From assembly GCA_902786345.1 (NCBI GenBank), contig CADACB010000009.1:1-64000 (forward strand): 64,000 bases of DNA. Direction: 5' to 3'. Made by a program: the position numbers and the translations under genes. Positions 45,301 through 52,419 of the stretch are shown here, in pieces (position 1 is the stretch's first letter; each line of letters begins with the position of its first letter). The notes beneath the pieces are model-generated. The model saw nothing but the letters and a program-made list of their open reading frames with translations, was not told where the DNA came from and did not search any database. The DNA comes from an uncultured Ruminococcus sp. (lineage in GTDB: Bacteria > Bacillota > Clostridia > Oscillospirales > Acutalibacteraceae).

Positions 45301-47018
45301 GTACCGTTTGTTACGCCGGAAGCAGCATTTACATAAAGATATGAAGGCGTGTTGGGAGTAGATGCCGGAGTATCAATATCAAGCTTATATATGATGTGGC
45401 TCTCCTGCATTTGCTGACCATCACTGTTTGTTCCCATATCGTGGTGAACAAATATATTGTTATCTCCATCCTTTACCTCACCCGAAAGGACATTATTATT
45501 GAAGCCCTTATCGTAGCTTTTTCCCCATTCCTTGAGTACAGCACAGGTATTATTGACAGCCATCCCCTGGGTATATGGCTTTACGCTGCTTGTGACAATA
45601 TCACAGCATACCTGAGGCTTATAGATAAAATCACCGACCTCAGTCATATCTATATCAGAGTCAAATCTGAAATATGATTTATTCTCCGAAAAATACTCAA
45701 AGGAATAAGGAAAGTTTATAAGCTGTGCAGGTGTCGATATAATAAAAGGATCAGCCTCTGTACCGCTGCCGGAATATCCATAAATTCTGGGATATAACCA
45801 GTCTGCACTGTTGGTGCTTGTATTACTATAGCTTGTACCAGCTTTACCTGCTCTTAAAGCCTTGAAGCTTGTGTTCTGCATTCCGTTTTCAGAGAAACCA
45901 ACTCTTCTGAGATCTATGCTCGAAATGCCTTTCATTGTATTCTCATCAGAATTATCAGTCCTGATCTGAGGTTTATTTCCAGCCGCAGCATAAACCACGC
46001 CATACTGATATACATCCTTATCATAGTAACAGTTTTCTATTGTTCCTTCATTTGATGGGCAAACAGGATGCTGTATACCAAGGTCATCCGTTGAATGAAT
46101 AACACCTGCAAAGTATGAGTTGCGTAAAACACCTGTAGCTTTATTTTCTGCTATAAGACCTGCTGAAATATGTACCGTTGAGGTACTTAGCTTATTTACG
46201 TTTATCTGTGTGTGATAATATTCATCAACAATAACATATATATCAGAAACAGTACCTTCATTAACAGCAGCTATACCTCCAACTGATGCAGCACTTATCG
46301 AACACTTTATCCACGGATGATAAAGTCCGAAATTCTTAACTTCGCCGCCCTGCCCGATCCAGCCGAACATACCAAACTTTGCTTTTCTGTATACGGAGAG
46401 ATCCGAAACAAAATACAGATCCCTTATTTCAAAGCCGCGACCGTCAAATTTACCTGTAAATTTATGTTCCTCAGCTCCGATGGGAATAAAATATTTACCG
46501 CTCTGGCTCACATCATAATACTCTATATTGTTGCCAAGTATATAATTTGCCGAAAGATAAAAATCCCTCTCATCAGCTTTCGCTCCGTCAAAACCATTAG
46601 AGAGTCTTGAAAGTGTGTAAAGCTCTGCTGCATTACATATCATTATACTATAGCCTGAGCTCATTTTAGAAGAAGCCTTGCCTGTATCAAAGACATCTCC
46701 CGTACCGCATTCTGCTATGAACTCTGTAAGTGAGATCTTCTTTACAGCCTGATGACCGGCAGCATACTGCACAGTTCTCGGAAGCTCCCCAAGTGCTCCC
46801 GTTCCGTCATAAAGCTCCTTCTTGAAAGATATATCATCATATGTAGGAATATCAGCATGAACTGTTGGTTCATCAAGTCCTTCGTCTGCGTTTGCTCTCA
46901 TATTAAATAGAAAGAAGAGATTTTCCGGCATCACAATTGAAAGCATTATTGTTATAATTACCACAGCCGAAACATATCTTCTCATTCTTTTTATATTTTT
47001 TTGTTTTAACCTTTTCAT
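36357..47018 (-). CDS. Giant secreted repetitive protein, beta-helix-like N-terminal half
   Basis: At 3553 residues this is by far the largest gene here. The start chosen (47018, MKRLKQKNIKRMRR) lies eight bases after a G-rich site; the longer frame would overlap the previous gene and lacks a ribosome site. A basic N-terminus and hydrophobic segment (about 14-35) ending MRANADEG indicate export. Residues from about 50 to 1700 hold a loose repeat of the form N-x-G-x-[IV] followed 15-30 residues later by GG[IL]-x-G (for example NCANHGNVMG, NKGNIYVY, VGGIAAVNEG), typical of parallel beta-helices and GLUG-like repeats. An early GSGTEADPFIIST-AQL motif also belongs to that class. The second half is non-repetitive, Tyr/Asp/Asn-rich; near 3360 it has a YYRVVAEDKETMTLYKVSI cadherin-like strand pair. 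I see no LPXTG, SLH or C-terminal helix. Function unknown. Confidence 0.85.
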   Translation of the reverse strand: MKRLKQKNIKRMRRYVSAVVIITIMLSIVMPENLFFLFNMRANADEGLDEPTVHADIPTYDDISFKKELYDGTGALGELPRTVQYAAGHQAVKKISLTEFIAECGTGDVFDTGKASSKMSSGYSIMICNAAELYTLSRLSNGFDGAKADERDFYLSANYILGNNIEYYDVSQSGKYFIPIGAEEHKFTGKFDGRGFEIRDLYFVSDLSVYRKAKFGMFGWIGQGGEVKNFGLYHPWIKCSISAASVGGIAAVNEGTVSDIYVIVDEYYHTQINVNKLSTSTVHISAGLIAENKATGVLRNSYFAGVIHSTDDLGIQHPVCPSNEGTIENCYYDKDVYQYGVVYAAAGNKPQIRTDNSDENTMKGISSIDLRRVGFSENGMQNTSFKALRAGKAGTSYSNTSTNSADWLYPRIYGYSGSGTEADPFIISTPAQLINFPYSFEYFSENKSYFRFDSDIDMTEVGDFIYKPQVCCDIVTSSVKPYTQGMAVNNTCAVLKEWGKSYDKGFNNNVLSGEVKDGDNNIFVHHDMGTNSDGQQMQESHIIYKLDIDTPASTPNTPSYLYVNAASGVTNGTVRAKDDYYFAGMIGYAQNSTIQNIQMIGGDFSTGDHDLLKTNADYNAYNSSAIPNTYVFTGTFAAYSRNSSFFNVHNSSVVKLGTGKQFRSAMGGIVGGGNITNASNCTNNGNVMGRYKTMTDNSQIIAESYFFGGLFGDCTVSQTHNCANHGNVMGTVLIGPSNKTLASMYTTNSYYAGVCAGRLPNSSSRNQSSNTFNDGMIFDAPIVLNENGDPLDTNGNVLSKEIKEETYDENGKPVVAPKPKAVEIEGDYTVLDYHNTNTQRSNLSDLIGISRHTPNRSCNKGKIYSVVRLKVAISGCGGRDGWTYYASNYAPLYDFSGVSQIAGISCVSNHSDWDWYGSANKCYNKGNIYVYDGGIILGGDNANDYIDYIVGTGALQSQCCFNEGHIYVAPSPSSLTRAIYVSGCGGRFGFGENYTSRNINTGKVTVDFDRYNFEFYDNNVRGVTMEGTGSRNWNANYGILEFIENKKATKDTISLFMYGCGVNSQSPLENCNYNANYADIYLDVPGKSIRNVYIRGLTFGAYNEYGMNAGNIAFRGNTTYLEISTIGLAQNGYWNRSNINLGDVRVTEDSVVKGSAYIQNIFYNSGQPAAAMNMFGYYEGCELPQGQHANVKKFLDDFKSTSYYDSEKRYGVFDISGTYGKLMVSGIYRNDYISDPTNDYKNIVNGEYNIHNVIIKHNGGISTLDVNYNYTYVSLGVFGISSARMRESKNYAPINVNNVVFDGSTPSQAVIIGGAGGNKNANYGKITVENIVTSDAATKYVPLFISGLLYNTVGSNMENHGDIDVKNFNKAVVGGTTYERASSDKTLNRVIPIVGGIGNQCNERAASAQNITDSINFGTITIDNVPVASVAGGIAGRMDAKLVECINYGLVHSRLSEINTAGGVLDLRTTYAGIVGIQGQEITNCYNFAELQLFEPTSVNVDKSSFKDDLYMGGISGKSGTMRCCQNFGDFLICPGPNTSEYSLACIGGIMGCGGDGKVNSVINYGGIYFMYPAGNPFISRYAVDKKMAYSIGGIAGIEKSTSSRASAVNYGYIHLQSGKFSDFCTTSQSNKLKGTANVDYGMYFGGLVGLDVAGGSYSYCINYGGFNDRAVFGYDQPIVQQMAANSSKHLGSLVGSVSLKSDGESHYKHNADLMVYKNNSMTQSFTLKLFGQMQNVTNPTPDDRLDPVYNYSLYKYTVDTTRSEYGSDAGNVKLITLDKSSNFDHDKNCESEGFFYGDFVFRRKLVHEESEWSFNGENLIMYTEFDNLSDYLKEYFKTRFPARDTTTPGYPFGETRYQIENMGAYVVVAGDIDYVQGEGKTGRDGDHFLPDGIIWEHTVTKKINGVDVEQLEYNFSPGITTRDDAENEILSTPITVTKSDDFASSPNLDPQNRSFSNYRGLYKIYDALLKSQGKTRTVFTDLMLFAQQVQKSTMAEVYDSHTISAMRYKNSDSRKYQYYRDYIDIVEVHPARDKFNVPGVNDDDGKVPSTTDADTGDKYVTTYDDVRYTDLFYFVAVDDLDMSANARYYISKDKYNSLAAEKKSEYTYDSSFNEYYKEVDHNGYMDFRLDNIDLSNRYSDFYVLKGDKNDSGYKNFDKVSDRETTIKNDILSIDTSEMWIKGHNVKEKLEDTSLWYHFKNGRLADDSRDRTDDEIWKISVPIDITTNPDGETILNTSKNVYTKVFGVQLSEDGKHYNIIRLNVIVDYYKPSALVEAVGIHADNFVNNNNTGYYYSTNSTDSTARTSDVFTRTNQTKRVPEMERFLDNYYSGKYDENGHKVNGAGVIVDDPSDTANYNANFGMKKGIGANNGLLAVKGMPSLTDTDFVYDEHGNVVLNDDNTEKEVQRNDVTYYFLSNDIMAKKDDVQNVPEGTVNIQHSTVSFSNNNNRSKAVEIWLSTKNMVDYSAAHHTSYDQNNNQQYDDSNIWAHVSYQDRVPYLEGYDYNQWLKENVEPDSKHSVLASQLNDDTLWNDAATLNDLDESADLKDISPEGTGRGYKLKKLRSQLNVEDDATKQSTGYAKISLSDAFGGDIYYGGLYRVDLFYERSKDEGWPSAKHFATVFFWKEFESENAQYFAHYNTRNEDYYENRYNWMGDLGNGNISNKYRNTANATGGYSSGYAAAYTTYYNFSTAFVSDAFITKSGASYLSNMNEKLKGRSEGLMFAAPSRQREVNDWAIYTYNRIVSTYSPKAYGSSRRVLLDGGKDNTIVYDGYKTTASDGRLVYNEYKTEKHNNQETLYDVYDKVKRDPIFNHVLTDDDGYAIYDDTSDRVYDKDSGVVYNDSDNKGTITVIGEEYKVNKDSKQSSKVKTLSMKTEMNRIDVKIDETTGDFYPASYHWQGAVTSEDTKNTNIVDYEVINGGYDSYDGSWNRGNLASINIVSGSTKKDGFTVTDGKGEIEGDERESPTFNVQWSSSNVRDYGNKVMYANGGSTYNPSIFNYSEADAEVIKALFKKDGFGATVTHGNIVRTDNNGNEIPFKIRVYYKSVTDSDYTLMTDAEIEKRVDTISYDNNNNWTFKLNKYAPCGSYKFIPYFSYHTDLKMTVDNDKTISLVKYDPKPSVESSEANKIAASDYTDGTGAAKNVFEWTIAYSPFVIESYPNDESYLLEADVDNDNGMPVIYEDDAMAKTIPQSSQRDTYIIMSDEHNEIHYVGYENYETGDNRIDKFDITAFIGKDDITGKPIDHSSLTFKAPYMATVEVWDPAYGESPIDANTGQFDRDNSHWINMSDKIDDSFGEENEEYKHYSLVDEDFNHTFDDDPDIKYYTKYYRVVAEDKETMTLYKVSIVPSKRNKRISFEVATDAEKDISQELRDNNDPIVAEYEESAKVYDELMQSYEQIFATIKELRLNSDNTIKVENYETKWFDGNTPDELKGTSPYIYNLKAHLYDISTSLPAGYTYDVYLVAPAGDSYMKLLDSGHGMTGKRFIMGNPDAQDLKIRIVLKYEKETIWGVNYLWTPDSAKLEERNGKKYVSVDGGGLLNNYVYSQRSTS

Positions 47019-47034
47019 CCTCAGAACCCCCCGA

Positions 47035-47703
47035 TCACTTCCACGGTAGCTTGGCAAGATGCCAAAGCTCTGTTGCCCTGTTATACTGAACACAATCCAG
47101 TGTTACATATATTCTTGCATAGTCAGCCTTATCTCCAACCTCAACAGGATCCTGTACATCCCTATGTGCATGCGTAAGGTTTATGACAGAGATTGTCTTT
47201 TCTTCGTTGTTTTCTCCCAGCGCATTTGTAAAGTAGATCCAGTTGTCAATTTCACGATTATCATATATAGCATCAGGCTCTCCCCATTCATATGTAGGAA
47301 GTTCGTGCAGAATAAGATCATATGTAGAAGAATCATATTGATTAACACGAAGCCAGCTGATGTCCATTCTCATTCTGACATAATTCTTGGCTTCGCCTTT
47401 ATATGTCAAAGAAATGTTAAGATCTTCAAAATCATCAGCAGGGATCTGATAATACCTTTTTGTTTTTCCGTTCACTACCTCTTCGGTAATCGGAAGTTCA
47501 TTATTTAATTTATCATATATTTTTACAGCTGCATAAAATGTTTGCAGCTCATTGCTTCCGTCCTGTCCGTGACTGTATCTGTATTTTGAATTCGTATAGC
47601 TTATCCAAGTCAGCGCTATAGAAATAATCAAGGCAAAGCTGCACACAATAAGAAACGCTCTTTTCTGCGTCAGCTTCACACTGCTGTTTGTTTTTTCAGG
47701 CAT
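47035..47703 (-). CDS. Membrane-anchored or exported protein, middle gene of surface cluster
   Basis: The protein is 222 residues from the ATG at 47703, behind GGGGGTG; the longer frame would overlap the upstream gene. A hydrophobic segment (about 15-35) ends WISYTNSKYRYSHGQDGS, and a domain with many alternating strands follows (TFYAAVKIYDKL, NYVRMRMDISWLR, YARIYVTLDCVQY). The segment followed by SKY and then a charged Gly/Ser stretch is also found in the gene upstream. It resembles the alternate signal peptides of SipW-processed TasA/camelysin-like fibre proteins, but the match is by eye only. The gene sits 16 bases before the giant gene, so the three are probably cotranscribed. Confidence 0.75.
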   Translation of the reverse strand: MPEKTNSSVKLTQKRAFLIVCSFALIISIALTWISYTNSKYRYSHGQDGSNELQTFYAAVKIYDKLNNELPITEEVVNGKTKRYYQIPADDFEDLNISLTYKGEAKNYVRMRMDISWLRVNQYDSSTYDLILHELPTYEWGEPDAIYDNREIDNWIYFTNALGENNEEKTISVINLTHAHRDVQDPVEVGDKADYARIYVTLDCVQYNRATELWHLAKLPWK

Positions 47704-47728
47704 TACATTTGCACCCCCGTTTATTTTA

Positions 47729-48637
47729 TCAGTCATACTGGTCAGCGTTGACACTTAAAGTAAATGTTTCCTTAAGACTTTCATCCTCGTGACCGTCAGC
47801 AAGAAGAATAACAGACGGCTTATTATGAGAAATCCTTGTCTGTGTATCAAGATCAGCGTCAGCCTTATATACATTATCGTGTTCAACCCACGACACAATA
47901 AGAATCGTCCTTGTTGTATTCGGCTCAACCAGAAGCGGACTCGACGAATCTTCTGTTTCAAATTTATATTGTGCAATTTTGTTTGCTGCAAGAACAAGAC
48001 GATTAAGGTAATCTATATCACCAAGCTTGTTTTCATCATAGGTAATGGTGCTGCCATTCCACTGAAAATCAGCATCCGACGCGAAGTTTGACTGCAGCTT
48101 CACAAGCTGTTGTTTTTCTTTTGCATCTTCAACATCAGCAGGGTTTTTATTAAATTCCTCCATCACGGACTTAAGATATGCCTGAACAGATTTGCTTATG
48201 CTGTCATCATGTTCACTGATATAACTTTCATCCGCATCAATTATAAGCTTCGTATACACACTTTTAGTTCTGTCACGTGCATTATCCATTGCAGTATTTA
48301 TTGTAAAGTTATTAAACAGCACACTGGTTTCACTCTTATTTATAAAGTTCACCCTTGTAAATTCACATGTTTCCTGGTTTATCATAGTAGACGGCTCGGA
48401 AAGCTTACTGGTAGCAAGTACGTGTACATGAACGTCATTTTTAAAGGCTTCCGGATTTTCAGGATCATAATTCTTATATATTACAAAATCAGTATCAAAG
48501 TTCGCTACCCTTGCCGTTTCATCGCCGCTTTCCCTGATTATGTATTTTGAATATGCAAAATTTACAAAAACCACCATTATGAAGAACAAGTATAATACCA
48601 GAAATTTAAAATATCTGTTATCTAAAATCTTTTTCAT
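47729..48637 (-). CDS. TasA/camelysin-like exported protein, first gene of surface cluster
   Basis: The protein is 302 residues from the ATG at 48637, eight bases behind GGGAGGTT. A basic start (KKILDNRYFK) and a long hydrophobic segment (about 11-30) end in NFAYSKYIIRESGDETARVANFDTDF. The SKY-x(6)-G-x-x-x-ARVANF pattern is common among clostridial proteins with SipW-type signal sequences. Beyond it lies a mixed beta domain with an inserted acidic helical part (about 150-200). No SipW-type peptidase gene is in the window. It is followed after 25 bases by the next gene of the cluster. Confidence 0.75.
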   Translation of the reverse strand: MKKILDNRYFKFLVLYLFFIMVVFVNFAYSKYIIRESGDETARVANFDTDFVIYKNYDPENPEAFKNDVHVHVLATSKLSEPSTMINQETCEFTRVNFINKSETSVLFNNFTINTAMDNARDRTKSVYTKLIIDADESYISEHDDSISKSVQAYLKSVMEEFNKNPADVEDAKEKQQLVKLQSNFASDADFQWNGSTITYDENKLGDIDYLNRLVLAANKIAQYKFETEDSSSPLLVEPNTTRTILIVSWVEHDNVYKADADLDTQTRISHNKPSVILLADGHEDESLKETFTLSVNADQYD

Positions 48638-49010
48638 TTCAAGAACCTCCCTGATAAGGTTAAATATCCAAAAAATGAACATTAATGTACATGAGTTACA
48701 ATTTTTAATTTTCAGCATTTAAGCAGATTTAAAGCCTGATTCAAGAAAATAAGTGATACTACAATAACACAAGTACAAAAAATACATATAATGAATCGAT
48801 ATTATTTTATCATATTATAATATGAAAATCTATAGGAATTTTTTTTTTGTTAATTGCAACAAATTTAATTATATATTTTTAGATAGGATAGCAAAATTAA
48901 TTAATCTTAAAATAATTATATAATAAAGTTATTAGTTTTGCTGTATTTTCATATGTAACTATTATGCTTTAATACACCCTTTAAATTTCTTGTTTACAAT
49001 TATAAAATAG
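48638..49010. other. AT-rich intergenic stretch upstream of the surface cluster
   Basis: About 370 bases without a gene. A perfect TATAAT on the minus strand (48814-48819) could be the cluster's -10, but nothing like a -35 lies at the right distance (AAAATT at 17 bases), so I do not call a promoter. Otherwise I see only A/T runs. Confidence 0.3.
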
Positions 49011-49055
49011 TTGTCCGCACATACGTATCAATAACGCACATGCGGACAATTTTTA
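49011..49055 (-). terminator. Terminator after asnB
   Basis: TTGTCCGCACATACG (49011-49025) and CGCACATGCGGACAA (49035-49049) pair nearly fully. It lies immediately after the asnB stop. Both flanks are T-rich on their own strand, so it could block traffic both ways. Confidence 0.8.
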
Positions 49056-50888
49056 TACTATTTCAACCGAGTTTTTTCTGAACCAATAATCAAGCTGTAT
49101 AATATAGGCAAGTATCTGAGGTGCTCTCATAAGCTGACCATACCACGGAGAAGATATTTTTTCTGGGTGCTGAATAATTTCTTCAACCCCATTTTTATCA
49201 AGTATGCTGTAAAGCGGTGATGTTTTATCATTTAATATTTCCGTTACGGCAGAAGCACAAAGCTCAAAATACAAGGGATTGTGTGTTTTAGGATAAGGAC
49301 TTTTCTTTCTGTCAATTATACTGTCGGGCAAAAGTCCTCTGAAAGCCTCTCTTACTATGCCCTTTTCTCTTCCGTTGATTGCCTTTATATTCCACGGAAG
49401 ATTAAATGCATATTCAGCTATTCTGTAATCACAGAACGGAACCCTTACTTCTAGACCATTATACATAGACATACGGTCCTTTCTGTCAAGCAGGGTCTGC
49501 ATAAACCAATAAAAATTAAGCGAAAACATTTCCCTCATACGTGCATCAAGCGGAGAATCCGTTGGCAGCTTTTCGGTTGCAGTACAAGTATCAAGATACT
49601 TTTGTCTTACATACTCTTCACCCGAAGGCAAAAAACCATTCTTAAGAATCGAACGCCTTATATCAAGCGACCTCGACCACGGAAAGCTCTCTTCAAAAAG
49701 TATATTTCTGTTATGATACCAAGGGTATCCTCCGAACAGTTCATCTGCACATTCACCTGAAAGTGCAACGGTAAAATCCTCTTTTATTTTATCGCAGAAT
49801 AACAGCAATGACGCGTCTACATCTGTCATACCCGGAAGATCTCTTGCATCAACAGCAAGCTTTAATGCATTGAAAAGATCATAATTATTAATTATTACAC
49901 TGTGATGATGTGAACCTATATCATCAACCATTACACCTATAAAATCGCTGTCCGGAGTAGGCTGAAATAAACTCTTCTGAAAATATCTGTCATTTTCTTC
50001 ATAATCAATAGAATAGGTATCTATCGCTTTAAGACCATTTCTTTTATTGTATTCGGATGCAGTATAAGAAATAATACTTGAGTCAAGTCCTCCGGAAAGA
50101 AAACAGCAAAGCGGAACATCAGATACAAGCTGACGCTCTATTGAATCAATAAGAAGTTCTCTGACCTCCTTAATACTCTGCTGTGCATCTGCTGTGTGTT
50201 CACGTGCGGTGAGCCTGAAATATTTTCTCCGATATAATTTTGTTCCATCATAAAAGGCACATTCTCCGGGAAGAAGTTCTCCTATGTTTTTATAGACTCC
50301 CTGACCAAGCGTCCTTCCCGGACCTATAAGAAATAATTCTGAAAGCCCCTGTTCATCAACAACAGGTCTTACAAGCGGATTTTGCAGCAGACAATTTATT
50401 TCTGAGGCAAAAATAATTCCTTTATCATACTCATAAAAGAATAATGGCTTTACACCTATTCTGTCACGGGCAATGAACATATTACGGCTTTTGCTGTCAT
50501 AAATTGCAAATGCAAATATTCCGTTAAGCTTTTCCACACAATTACCGCCCCAACACATATATGCCGTAAGTACAACTTCTGTATCACTTCGTGTTGAGAA
50601 TTCATATCCGTAAGAAGCAAGCTCCTCCCTGATCTCTGATGTATTATACAGTTCTCCGTTATATACTATTGTACAAGCCCTTTTCCCTTCTACTTTTGTC
50701 ATAGGCTGCCTGCCGTTTTCAACATCTATTACCGCAAGACGGCGATGTATCATACAAACCGGACTGCTAACATATATACCTCCGTCGTCAGGACCTCTTC
50801 TGCCAAGACTTGCTGACATTGCCCCGACCGTTTTTCTATGTTGTGCAAAATCAACACTTCCGTCAAACCAACCTGCAATTCCGCACAT
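49053..50888 (-). CDS. asnB: Asparagine synthase, glutamine-hydrolysing
   Basis: It makes asparagine from aspartate, ATP and glutamine in the cytoplasm. The start at 50888 leaves Cys2 (MCGIAGWF) as the nucleophile of the glutaminase domain once Met is removed; AAGGAGG lies eight bases upstream, and an upstream in-frame ATG would bury the Cys. The N-terminal Ntn domain covers about 1-215; the synthase domain has the PP-loop SGGLDSSI near 266. The 611-residue length is the usual Gram-positive form. It starts 26 bases after ylbJ on the same strand. Homologues of this type also amidate cell-wall precursors in some Firmicutes, so asparagine supply is not the only possible role. Confidence 0.92.
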   Translation of the reverse strand: MCGIAGWFDGSVDFAQHRKTVGAMSASLGRRGPDDGGIYVSSPVCMIHRRLAVIDVENGRQPMTKVEGKRACTIVYNGELYNTSEIREELASYGYEFSTRSDTEVVLTAYMCWGGNCVEKLNGIFAFAIYDSKSRNMFIARDRIGVKPLFFYEYDKGIIFASEINCLLQNPLVRPVVDEQGLSELFLIGPGRTLGQGVYKNIGELLPGECAFYDGTKLYRRKYFRLTAREHTADAQQSIKEVRELLIDSIERQLVSDVPLCCFLSGGLDSSIISYTASEYNKRNGLKAIDTYSIDYEENDRYFQKSLFQPTPDSDFIGVMVDDIGSHHHSVIINNYDLFNALKLAVDARDLPGMTDVDASLLLFCDKIKEDFTVALSGECADELFGGYPWYHNRNILFEESFPWSRSLDIRRSILKNGFLPSGEEYVRQKYLDTCTATEKLPTDSPLDARMREMFSLNFYWFMQTLLDRKDRMSMYNGLEVRVPFCDYRIAEYAFNLPWNIKAINGREKGIVREAFRGLLPDSIIDRKKSPYPKTHNPLYFELCASAVTEILNDKTSPLYSILDKNGVEEIIQHPEKISSPWYGQLMRAPQILAYIIQLDYWFRKNSVEIV

Positions 50889-50914
50889 AAGCTGCCTCCT
50901 TAATAAATTCACAC

Positions 50915-52057
50915 TCATATTCTATGCTGCCGTCTGAAAAGTGTTCTGCTCAGTTCACTTTTCTTCAGCGACAAAACAAAAATCATGCACATTATTACCA
51001 GTCCGACAGCTCCGGCAAACGTTGTTGACGTTAGCTCGGCTTCACCACCGCCGATAAGTGAAAATGTCTCTGATACAGGATTATAAAACCGACAAAGAAT
51101 ATATACAAACGCAGACGATAAACAGGCATTAACAAATCTGAATGCAATGAATTTCACCCTGCTTATCTTTATGTCACCCAAAACAGAAAATATCTGAAAA
51201 TGAACACACAAGCCGCCAAAGCCTGAAGCGAACGCCAAAAGCCATAACGGACACCCGCCGCTGCATATTTTTTTGCATGCTCCTGTCACCTCAAGTATTA
51301 TATTGAACACACAGTCCGCTTCGGGATATTCAAAGCCAAAAGCCATAAGAAACCTGCAAAACAATACTGGAAATTCCGTTTGTTCCATTACGGAAATAAA
51401 CATTGAAAAAAATACAACCATCGCCGTAAGCTGTATTATAGCACCTGCACCGTCAGAGCAGGACAAAATAAATTCATTAATAATACTCTTTTTTCGGTTG
51501 TGGCGGTTTTTTTTCTCATTGACAATTTCATTTTCGGAATATATCAATCCAGATATGATACCAAGGATGATACCTGAGCTGACCTGAGATAAGTATAATA
51601 TAATGCCTGCCTGAATATTCCCCAGCATTAAAACCCCTACCCCTGTTATCAGAAATGCAGGCCCCGAGCATACACAAAACAGCATCATCTGTTCTGCCTG
51701 AGCCTCTGTTATTTTATCTTCATCATACAGCAGTCTGACGCATTTAGCCCCCACCGGAAACCCTCCGATAAAGCTGAGAAAAACAGCTGATGATGCTGCC
51801 TTGGGAAGTCTGAACAAAAATCTTGTAACAGGCGAAAATATACTGCCGGCAATATCAGATACTCCCGAACGTATTATAAATGACGATATTACCATAAACG
51901 GAAACAACGAGGGTATAAGCAGCCTTGCAGAATATTCAAGTCCGCTTGTAATCCCGTTTGATGAGGCGGCGGAATTAAAAAGTATTAAAACGATCACAGA
52001 TAAACAAAATACAGTAATAAAAACAGTACGGAACTTTATACGCAAAACCGTTCCCAT
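50915..52057 (-). CDS. ylbJ: Sporulation integral membrane protein YlbJ
   Basis: The 380-residue protein has about nine membrane helices. LEYSARLLIPSLFPFMVIS (about 41-59) and SFIGGFPVGAKCVRLLYDE (about 94-112) are typical of the YlbJ group with Gate-type (nucleoside-recognition) domains. In Bacillus, YlbJ is made in the mother cell and is needed for a normal spore cortex. The gene is divergent from yqfC, with 89 bases between, so sporulation genes face outward from a shared control region. Confidence 0.88.
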   Translation of the reverse strand: MGTVLRIKFRTVFITVFCLSVIVLILFNSAASSNGITSGLEYSARLLIPSLFPFMVISSFIIRSGVSDIAGSIFSPVTRFLFRLPKAASSAVFLSFIGGFPVGAKCVRLLYDEDKITEAQAEQMMLFCVCSGPAFLITGVGVLMLGNIQAGIILYLSQVSSGIILGIISGLIYSENEIVNEKKNRHNRKKSIINEFILSCSDGAGAIIQLTAMVVFFSMFISVMEQTEFPVLFCRFLMAFGFEYPEADCVFNIILEVTGACKKICSGGCPLWLLAFASGFGGLCVHFQIFSVLGDIKISRVKFIAFRFVNACLSSAFVYILCRFYNPVSETFSLIGGGEAELTSTTFAGAVGLVIMCMIFVLSLKKSELSRTLFRRQHRI

Positions 52058-52146
52058 AGCATCACCCGTTAAAATATATGCACAGAGTGATTTTTATATT
52101 TTTAAAAGCATAAAATTAATTACAATACCAAAAGGGTGGTGAGGCA

Positions 52147-52410
52147 ATGAGAAACAAAAAAGGTAAAAGCAAGCGAGATATTCCTGTTATTGCTGCAAAT
52201 CTTGGATCTCTGCATATGGAAATAAGCGGAAACCGTGAAGTCATCATTGAGGGCAACCGAGGTATTATAGAGTATAACGAGAACTCAATAAAAATAAATG
52301 CAGGCAAATATATTGTTGCATTTTGCGGCAGAGGTCTGCATATAAAATGTATGAACGAATGCGATGTTGTAATACGGGGCTTCATTACCTCAGTAGAATA
52401 TATTATGTGA
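52147..52410 (+). CDS. yqfC: Sporulation protein YqfC
   Basis: The 87-residue protein is the YqfC/YabP-type small beta protein that occurs directly before yqfD in spore formers. The core LHMEISGNREVIIEGNRGIIEYNENSIKI (about 25-53) is characteristic. GGTGAGG precedes the ATG. In Bacillus it is transcribed by the mother-cell sigma-E; no clear site was recognised here. It is separated from yqfD by nine bases. Confidence 0.9.
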   Translation: MRNKKGKSKRDIPVIAANLGSLHMEISGNREVIIEGNRGIIEYNENSIKINAGKYIVAFCGRGLHIKCMNECDVVIRGFITSVEYIM

Positions 52411-52419
52411 GGCGACAAA

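Noticed and set aside
47018-47093. Longer N-terminus (25 more residues) for the giant gene
   Set aside because: It overlaps the preceding gene by about 60 bases and lacks a ribosome site; the later start with a typical signal sequence is better.
47059-48550. Plus-strand frames of 100-149 codons opposite the surface cluster
   Set aside because: Shadows of the minus-strand genes, which have proper ribosome sites and signal sequences.
52058-52146. A sigma-E-like site (TTATATT/AATATATG region) upstream of ylbJ
   Set aside because: Spacing is close to the pattern, but the leader would be only about ten bases, and the match is weak, so I do not call it.
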